Below are positions 56,048-64,000 of a stretch of 64,000 bases of DNA, piece by piece (position 1 is the stretch's first letter; every line of letters begins with the position of its first letter). The position numbers were made by a program, and so were the translations under genes. Origin of the DNA: Udeniomyces pyricola (Eukaryota; Basidiomycota; Tremellomycetes; Cystofilobasidiales; Mrakiaceae); NCBI GenBank assembly GCA_039545295.1, contig BCIK01000013.1, positions 248,001 through 312,000 of the forward strand, written 5' to 3'. The notes below the pieces were generated by a model, which ran no database searches, was not told where the DNA came from, and was given only the letters and a program-made list of their open reading frames with translations.

Positions 56048-59000
56048 CTATCTCGATCCACTCCCTGCTCCTCCTCTTCCTCCCCTCCCCCTACTCGACC
56101 CACCCCCTCTCTTATTATGATACCCCGTCGAACTCTTATAGCCTGAGAACCCAGTCGTCTTAGACGCTTTCGGTTTCGTACTCGTATAACTTGATGTCTC
56201 CTTGGTCTTTGTCGCGGATGCAGGGGCCGCGGTAGTACTACTGGTCGTGGGACGTGTCGTAGGGTGCCCGGCGCAGGCGGTTTGGAAGGCGGTAAAGAGG
56301 GAATCAAAAGGGTATTTTTCGAGCTGATTCGAGCGAGAGAACCGAAAGCGGGGGGGAGGGAGGGAGGGGAATACGAGCAGAGAGAGAGAGAGAAAGACGT
56401 CGAGAGATCATGGCGAGGGGACCGAGGAGAGACAGAAAAAAAAGAAAGAGGGTTAAAAATTACATGCCAAATCCGAACAGTTTAAATAGCTCTCAAGAGA
56501 TGTCAATCCTGTTTCCCGAGCTGTTCAAGAGAAAATGAAGGAGGAGTGGGGAAATTGTTTGGGGGGGAGGAGGTGGGGGTTGTAGCTCGGGGGAGCGAAG
56601 CATGAAGTCTTACCGAGCCAAAGAGGGGCGATTTTGAAAGTCCATCGGTTCGTACGCGAGGCGAAGAGATACCGAAAGCGAACCTTGCAAGGAATCTTGT
56701 ATCAAAAGGACAATAGATGAAGACAGTCCCCATTCGAAACCCGAATGCGATAGATAGAAGGGGGGGGGGGGNGGGATCGAGGAGAGAGATGCGTAGGAAT
56801 GATCAGCGTCAGCCTCTTTGTTTACCACCAAGCCAAAAGACGAAGGGATAAGAGAAAGAAAGAAAGAAAGAAAACGCGGAAGAGGAAAGAAAACCATGAT
56901 GATAACACATCTCTCTTTGGTCCGGGACTCGGCTCCTCCAGCCGACTCACCTCGGGTCGTCTCGACTTGACACGGCGTCGAGGATAGGTTGGATGACAGA
57001 TTGCGGGAGCGGAGTCGTCGTGCCAAAGTAGAGCGGTGTGGGAAACGCGGCGGGGATGCCCGTGAGGCAATAGGTGCATTGTTGACACGTCTTCGTGGGT
57101 GTGTTCAAATCGTCACCAAACTGTTTCCAAAGCGATAGTGTAGGGCGGAAGGGCGGGAAGGAGTTGGCAAGGGTGGACAAATACAGGGGTGAGTGTGGAA
57201 ATGTAGTTTTGACAAAACAGGCGTCAGGAGATCGACTTCAATGAAATGATGGGGAACCAGAAATAATATGGAGACCTACGTGGAGTGAAATGGATCTGGC
57301 AATACCTGACGAGACAAGGCAAAAACAGGCGATAAAACAGGTCAACCAAGACAGCTCCAGACTATCTCCAGCCATACACTCTCGAGGAGTCCTGCAGAGA
57401 ACCTACATTGAGCCGAGGTCATGACGGCAACGACTTTTGCAAGACGATCGAGATCTTGTCCTTCTCTATCATAGTGCCGATTCACACCATGGGTCAATGC
57501 AGTCAGCTCGGTGACCTTGGTCGATGCGACTACGTTGAAAAAAAAAAAGTACACGTTCCCGTCTGAGTAGAATGGGATCCAAGGAAAAAAAAGAAAAGGA
57601 AACGAACCTTGCGACGGCGAGGCCATAAATCCTTTGAGCGAGTTCCTCCCTCTCAATCCGGGTCTGAGGAAGCGGCTTGTCCGTCAGAGCATATCGATTT
57701 CGAACTTGAGATGGCTTAGTCGTGATGAATCCCTATATGTGTATTTGGAAATAAGAACAAAAACAGATCAATTAAGATACACACGATCAGATCTAATCCA
57801 AACTCAGCCCTTCGCAAGGGGATTATTCTCTCGACCCTGAACGCTTGTCAAACCAGCTCAAGATGTTCGTCTAGACTCACGCTGATCTCCCAACTGTTGA
57901 TTTTTCTTTGGATCGCGCTTCGTTCGATGCCGGTTCGGGCGGCTGTCTCGTACACGTGAATGGTCTTGCCGCTCATGTGTGATAAGACAGCTTGGGCGGC
58001 AGGAGATGTGTCGCTCTTCGCTCTGTTGAAGGTGCCGGTTTGTCTGCAAAGTAGGCGGGACATGTGTAGAGGACCAAGGAGGCAGAAGAGCGCATAGAAA
58101 AGAGGCACCAGCGAATCAGTTCGCGTCAGTGTTATCGCAAAACCTCGATATGACGAGGTAGACGGGGATACCTCAACGCTTAGAACAGCGAGAGAGAGAG
58201 AGAGAGAGAGAAGGAGGAAGACGAGGAGGAGCAGGAGGAGGGGGAAGGAGGAAGGGGGATGGGGGGTTTGAAAGCCAAGCCAGACAGCGACGCACGTGAT
58301 GGCATACGTCCCATACGACGGCGTAAGCGTCCTGAGCATACCATATTGCAGCTCCAGTTGAGAGTGCATGATTCCCAATTGCGTCGGACGAATATCAAAG
58401 CTAATCGCAATTCACCGGACAATCACAGACAACGGTTAGCCAGCCTTCCTATATGACGCCGTTGCCTCTCAGGTTCGCATCTACACACCCATGCATCGTT
58501 TTTTTTTGTAGTGTTCTGGTAGACTCAAACTTTCGTCACTCACTCGGCTTGCTGTTTGTAGCTTGAGACGTCAATGACACCTGGATCACCTGGCGATTCT
58601 ACCTTGTCGCACAACTCGTTGAGCCATGCTCGAACGCTCTCCAACGAAGCGGTGTCGCCTCGGGCAAACCCTTCAAGCATCTTTGGAGACAAGGTGTGGG
58701 GCGAGACCGACCGGTTAAGTTAGAAGGCGGGAAGAGTCGTGTCAGAGCCATGTCCACGTACAGGAATATCAGCGTTACTCAGGTAGATGAAGCAATCAGA
58801 TGGGAGGCCATCTCGACCAGCACGTCCAATCTCCTGGCTATAAGAATGAGCGTTACGAAATCAAGTTCCTGATTAATTGGTTGATCAAGCATATAAAGAC
58901 CAGAAACAACGAGCTCTCAGGCTCACCTGTAGCCCTCGAGAGATTTGGAAAAGGACAGATGAGCAACGACTCGGATGTTGGCCTTGTCCACCCCCATACC

Positions 59001-60935
59001 AAACGCCTGTTCAAAGACACATGTATCCATCAGCTCGCGTTCAGATGCGACACAAGATCAGGACAGCCAACGATGCCAACTCACGATAGTGGCGACGACG
59101 ATATCGTTCTGACTCGCCATAAACTTTTCTTGCACGTCAGTTCGATCAGCCGCTGCCATACCGCCGTGATACTGCCTGACTCGGCCGTTGGGGCCTGTCC
59201 CAAGACCAGCGCTTCGCAAGGCAGCAGCCACTTCGAGTGTCTCCTTCTGGGTAGTAACATAGATGATGGCCGGACCGGTAGTATTGGCTCTGAGAATCGG
59301 GACAAGATGAGCGAGTTTGGCTGGAAGGCTGCCAGCGCTGATTGCTTGCAAACGGAGGTTAGGTCGATAGAACGGGGTCTGAACCAGGAAAAACAAGCCA
59401 ACGATCAAGATGAACAAGGGTCAAAACCTTTACGTAAGATAAGAGGTTGACAAGGCGAATGGGACATGACAAGAGATGAGTTACCCTGAAGATGCCCGTA
59501 TCCTCATTTATGTGGAAGCCTGAAACCGGTAGAATGAAGGAAGTCAGCACACGTCGAAGATGCCATTTGGACTTTTATCGACAGCTGGACCTTACTGGTG
59601 CAGATATCATGAGCAGTAGGCGGTGTGGCGGTAGCTGTCAAGCAGAGTGTCAGGTCGGCTTTGATCTCGGTCGCAAATCGACTACGAGAGAGGGTGATGA
59701 GACGTCAAAGCGTCAACTACTGACCAGTATGATGAGCCAACGCCACATCCCCAGATTTATCCACTCACGCAACCTTGAGATACTCGGGCCTAAACGAAGC
59801 TCCCCACTCAGATACACAATGTGATTCGTCGACCGCAAGGAGAGAAACCTTGACGGATTTGATCAGTTCGTGGAAACTTTCGTTGTTGAGGCGTTCTGCA
59901 AGACATAAGAACGCCATCCTTGCGCGTAAGAATACGATACACCCAGTGATCAGGCTAGCAGATGAAGATCATACCCGGCGCAACGTAGAGGAGCTTGAGC
60001 TTGCCGTCTCGGACGGAATCTTTGACCTGCCACGTCTCCTCCTGAGTGAGTGTACTGTCGAGCGCAGCAGCAGGCACGCCCTTGGATCGCAAGACGTCGA
60101 CTTGATCCTGCCCAAATAAGCACCAGATGAGTCGAAGAGATCGATCATCAGCTCACATCAAACGCAGGTCACAAGGCGTCAAGAGGGAGCAGACGGCACT
60201 GCTAACCTTCATGAGACTGATGAGGGGAGATACGACGATGGTCAGGCCGGGCAGCAAAATCGCCGGGACTTGAAAGCAAAGACTCTTGCCTCCCCCTGGG
60301 TCGATTAGCATGCTGTGTCAGCTTGATTGTGTTTGCCCATCAGGACGTGGTTGCTCAAAGATATAGCAGGTGACATGCTCACCGGTGGGGAACAGGACTA
60401 GCGCATTGTGGCCATTGACGAGCAATCTTTCGATGACTTCGCGCTGCTTCAGTCGGAAATCTTGTTTTCCAAAGACCTCTCGAAGGACTCGTGTTGCCTC
60501 GACCATGCGTGGATGAGTCCGGTTGTTAGAGACGGCGTCAATCTCGGCTAGGGCGTCGGCAGAAAGCTCGAAGTCATCGTCGAACTCGTCAAAGTCCGGG
60601 TCGTTTGGGATGACGTGGCTTGAGGAACTGGCGATGGGCCAGGTGAGCCGGGAAGTAGAAGGAGAAGATACAGTGTAGGGTATCGGCAAGGATGCTGGCT
60701 GGGATTGAGAGGTAGAACGAGTAGGGTTGGGAACTGGAAGGGGAGAAGAAGAGGCAGGGGGAGAGGAAGCTACTGGAGCAGCAGCAGCTGAATTGACGGG
60801 AGAAAGGGCGATGACCTGTCGGATGAGGTCCGCCTTGAGACCGACGGGCTTTACACCGGACGTGTTGAGGATAGCCTTGAGCTGAACGACGGTGAGGGTG
60901 GCGAGACTTGATGCGGTTTGACCTGCAGGGAGCAT
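56048..60935 (-). CDS. RecQ-family DNA helicase with N-terminal SAP domain
   Basis: Predicted 869-aa 3'-5' DNA helicase from 18 exons: 60935-60383, 60295-60207, 60107-59975, 59895-59769, 59681-59596, 59519-59485, 59378-59085, 59006-58927, 58837-58762, 58680-58544, 58400-58296, 58043-57881, 57732-57608, 57465-57403, 57295-57280 (16 nt), 57120-56951, 56695-56614, 56323-56048. The SAP-like motif ([19 protein letters not shown], about 12-44) would bind DNA. Helicase motifs: [81 protein letters not shown] region of about 200 aa with a winged-helix look ([34 protein letters not shown]) precedes the zinc cluster (QCRSISLHFGDD, then CQQCTYC), the reverse of the usual RecQ order. The C-terminus is Ser/Thr-rich with an RGG-like end. 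It is divergent from OGG1. Confidence 0.92.
56772..56772. other. Ambiguous base in a poly-G run
   Basis: Single N in a G run within a RecQ intron (between exons 56951-57120 and 56614-56695). No effect on the coding model. Confidence 0.98.
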
Positions 60936-61135
60936 GCTGGCAGGTTGGAGCTGAGGCTAATCAGGGGAAGGGAGGTGGGGGGAATCATGACATTTAGACG
61001 CGTGAATCATACTGGAATCCGCAGACGACGGACTCACCCGACTGGATGATTTCTCTCCGCCAACTCGAACGCCTCCACTGATCTATCTGTCTGAATCTAT
61101 CGACAGCTTGCAAGTTGCACCAACCCACCCTACCC
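60936..61135. promoter_or_regulatory. Compact divergent promoter, RecQ helicase / OGG1
   Basis: Exactly 200 bp separate the two start codons. The spacing is too small for two independent full promoters and 5' UTRs of usual size, so a shared bidirectional promoter is inferred. No specific factor site is claimed. Confidence 0.55.
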
Positions 61136-63073
61136 ATGCCCATTTGGAACCCCATCGCTCTTAAGCCCCGCCAGTTGACGCTCAAACACGTCCTCAAGTC
61201 GGGTCAAAGTTTTCGCTGGCAAGTCACCCCTTTGCCCCCAACCATCTCGCCCCCGCACGCCTCGGAAGAATACTCGCTCTGCTTACCCGACCGGCTCGTC
61301 CTCCTTCGGCAATCAGCAACCTCTATCCATTACGCTACTGTCTACCCGGACGACTTCAAACAGGAACCCCCTGAGGAAACCGACAGTACACTCGCCTGGC
61401 TTCGCGACTACTTTCAACTCGACGTCGATCTTGAAACGCTCTATCGAGCCTGGGGGGAACGAGACGACGTCTTTCGTCGCAAGTTTGGCTCGGTTGACGA
61501 TGGAGGAGACGGTCTCTTGGAGGGCGTACGGGTGCTCAGGCAGGATCCGTGGGAATGCTGTGGGTGACTTTGCACAATTCGCCTGCTCAAATGGCGTCGA
61601 GAAGACCCTAGATAGAAAACGAACAAGTACAAAAACCTCACAGCTAAAACCTGCATTTTTCTTATTCCTCCTCAGTATTTTCTTTTATCTGCTCTTCAAA
61701 CAACAACATCCAGCGTATCACCGGCATGGTCCAATCCGCCGCCAAGCACTTTTCACCACCCATCGTCTATTACACACCCTTAGCCGACACTCTTCCGGAA
61801 GCACACCGTCCCTTCCCTTCTCCTACTGCTTTTGCCTCACCCTCGGTCGTCCCCATCCTTCGTTCGCTCGGCTTCGGGTATCGAGCCCCATTCATTCAAC
61901 GGACAGCCGAAATGCTCGTCAACGAACATCCTGACAGCCCAGAGTGCGTCCCTCACGCCGGCTTCCTTCAGTTCCACTCGATGTGATTCTGGTCTTTGTT
62001 CCCCAACTGATGTATTGGCCCCATCCATCGGCACATACTCACTTCCTTCAGAAAGTTCCTCGAGAGTTTACGTGAATGGGAGACGGAGAGGGCAAGGGAA
62101 GAGTTGCTGAGGTATCTGGGGGTTGGGCGGAAAGTCGCCGATTGTGTACTTCTCATGTCGATGGACAAAGTGAGTGTACTACTCGTATCATCTCACCAAC
62201 ATATAGATCCCTAGCGATAACTTTCTCTCAACTGACGCGTGACTCTCTTGTTGTTCTCTCACATCTTACAGAAAGAAGTGGTCCCCGTCGACACTCACGT
62301 CTTTCAAATCGCAAGCCGACTCTATAATTACCGCCCTTCAGCAACCGTGCTCGGTTCGAAACGAAGGTCCTCGGGTGAAAAGATCTCCATGACCCCGAAG
62401 CTCTATGACTCGGTAACTTCCTTTCTCGGGGATCTTTGGGGACTTTACGCTGGGTGGACCCAAGCCGTTCGTATCGCTCATTTCTCTCTTCCTCTCTTTC
62501 TCTGCCTTCTTTGCTATCTTGACTTGGGCTTTGGAGAGCAACTTCCATGTGTGCTCTATCTGATCTTCTGCATCGACATCTGGTATGATTTAGGTTTTGT
62601 TTGCGTCTGATCTACCCTTCCTCCTCGAGACAATATCCTCTACAAACGCAAAACCGTTCAAGACCGTCAAGATCCGTACGCTTGGTCCGGCTTCCCCTCC
62701 TTCGGCCCCAACTTCATCCCTCATTCCACCTGGCACGCCTCCTTCCGATATCCATCATCCCTTACCCTCCTTGGACATCAAGCTCGAAGTCAAAAGTGAG
62801 GCGGTCGAGACGTTGACGGCCGTTTTGAACGCTACTGCTGCTGACGGGCCCGTCGCGGGATTGAATGTGCGACAAACCGACACAGTGGAGACCGCCGACG
62901 ATATTGTGGTTGGAAGAGAGGGAAAGAAAGCCAAAACGACCAAGGTCAAGGTTGAGGGTTTACGACGGTCCCTCCGTGGACGTAATCAGGTGCCGACGTC
63001 GTCGGGTAATACTACGAATGCGACTGTTGCTCCTGCTGCTGCAGTCAAACTGGAAGGATCGCCGGAAGTGTAA
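61136..63073 (+). CDS. OGG1: 8-oxoguanine DNA glycosylase/lyase OGG1
   Basis: Predicted 494-aa bifunctional base-excision repair enzyme that removes 8-oxoG opposite C. Exons 61136-61559, 61676-61943, 62052-62169, 62272-62466, 62594-63073 join in frame. The N-terminal domain has LKHVLKSGQSFRWQ and LEGVRVLRQDPWECLFSFIC with SSNNNIQRITGMV, the DNA-intercalating Asn stretch. The helix-hairpin-helix is YLGVGRKVADCVLLMS with catalytic Lys258, and VPVDTHV supplies Asp277; the 19-residue spacing equals that of human K249/D268. AGWTQAVLFASDL matches the end of the fold. The last 140 residues are a poorly conserved Lys/Ser/Ala tail with a possible nuclear signal (GKKAKTTKVKVEG). The start is the ATG giving MPIWNPIALKPRQLTL. 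Confidence 0.95.
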
Positions 63074-64000
63074 TTTGCGTCACGCTTGCTACGCGTAAGC
63101 TTCTTCGTGAGATAGTTTATGCATATATAGATTGATAGACATGCGTTGACATGTCGATAGCGTTTTGATGGGGTTTAATCGATTAATCCACCGACCTATC
63201 TAAGGTAAGAATGGCGTCAAAGGTCGAACGTCGACGAATGTTGATTATTTAGCCTTGAACGAACGTTCGACGTGCAAATCACGACGCCTCCTTCAATAAA
63301 AACAATCGACAAGAATGTATCCTCGATGCTGTCTTAACGCATCGGTAAATCAAATGATGAGATTTATGTGAAGCTGAATATCATCACTCTTTGACCATGC
63401 ATCATGTCGCGTGCGCGCTGACTCGACGTGGGCCTAATGCATGCAAGGCGCTGTTGTTTACAATCTAATATCGGTATGGGCGTCGAGACGTCGAGTTCCC
63501 GACTTTTTCTCGTCGGTATCTTCGATCCGGGTACCGGTCGATTGTGGAACCGGCCATAAATTATGCATGGATCTGCAAACCGCGAGCGTGCGAGCTCTCA
63601 AACTGGACCGTGATAATAATGATGACGTTCGACGTTGACCGCGTCATTCAATATTCACGCGTCACGGCCCGTCGCGTCGTCATCCATCGATCCTCGGCCT
63701 TCTCCAGCCCCTTTTTTGTTTTGTTTGGTTTGTCTCGTCCGACTCTCCCGCAGCCTTGTCAAACGTCAACGCATCAATATTAGACTTCAGCGGGGTTGGC
63801 GCGAAATCGAACAACCCAGGGACCAATAGGCATATATGCGTCGTCCCCTTGATCACCCACCGGCCCACCCAACATCTGATTCCCCCCCTTCGCTCGTTTC
63901 CGTCATCGTTCCCTTTGCTGGTTGTTCGCATCTCCCCTGTTAGACAGCGTCAAGCTTCGACGACCACTGAAACGTCAACAGACGCTTTTGCTTTGGTTAG
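63074..64000. other. Right-end region without a recognised gene
   Basis: No supported coding exon. It contains AT-leaning sequence and, toward 63850-64000, C/T-rich sequence that may be the promoter or 5' UTR of a gene beyond the window. Confidence 0.45.

Noticed and set aside
57342..57656. Treating [19 protein letters not shown] as RecQ coding sequence
   Set aside because: The acceptor needed (57530s) is out of phase with exon 13. The acceptor at GATAG|AGAAGG is in phase and gives the family-like [13 protein letters not shown].

Overview
This is a stretch of nuclear DNA from a fungus, most likely a basidiomycete (possibly Pucciniomycotina or Ustilaginomycotina; the rank below phylum is a weak inference). 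It has dense protein genes on both strands, many short GT-AG introns (about 50-300 nt, donors mostly GTRNGT, pyrimidine-rich acceptors), very small exons, long C/T- or G/A-rich homopolymers, and N gaps inside poly-C/poly-G runs. All coding models below were spliced by eye. Exon phases were checked by length arithmetic and agree everywhere except at two junctions, which are flagged.

Layout, left to right: a partial phytanoyl-CoA dioxygenase-like gene (-, runs off the left edge); an EamA/DMT-type transporter (+); ribosomal protein uL14/RPL23 (-); an F-box protein (+); NPL4 with a C-terminal zinc finger (-); MIC60/mitofilin with a very large LEA-like repeat insertion (+); a secreted modular cysteine-rich protein (-); a Ser/Thr-rich GPI-anchored-type wall protein (-); a small predicted mitochondrial protein (+); a gluconokinase with a predicted N-terminal membrane segment (+); a large disordered protein with a probable 1-nt frame conflict (-); TIM23 (-); a mitochondrial TPR protein (+); a DPB4/POLE3-like histone-fold protein (+); a short-chain dehydrogenase (-); a ribosomal L1-domain nucleolar protein of the Cic1/Utp30/RSL1D1 type (+); a SAP-RecQ helicase (-); and OGG1 (+).

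Organisation: genes mostly alternate in divergent and convergent pairs. Two divergent pairs are functionally coherent: RecQ/OGG1 (DNA repair, 200 bp between starts) and TIM23/TPR protein (both mitochondrial, 360 bp between starts). Mitochondrial biogenesis is well represented (MIC60, TIM23, the TPR protein, the small mitochondrial protein). Two genes are structurally unusual. MIC60 is about 1258 aa because roughly 600 residues of 11-mer, Ala/Lys/Asp-rich helical repeats sit in its intermembrane-space part. The cysteine-rich secreted protein is built from about 12 modules of two alternating types, nearly all encoded by phase-0 exons of 90-102 nt.

I found no tRNA, rRNA, transposon or CRISPR array. 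The larger gene-free stretches hold microsatellites and homopolymers, or nothing I can recognise.
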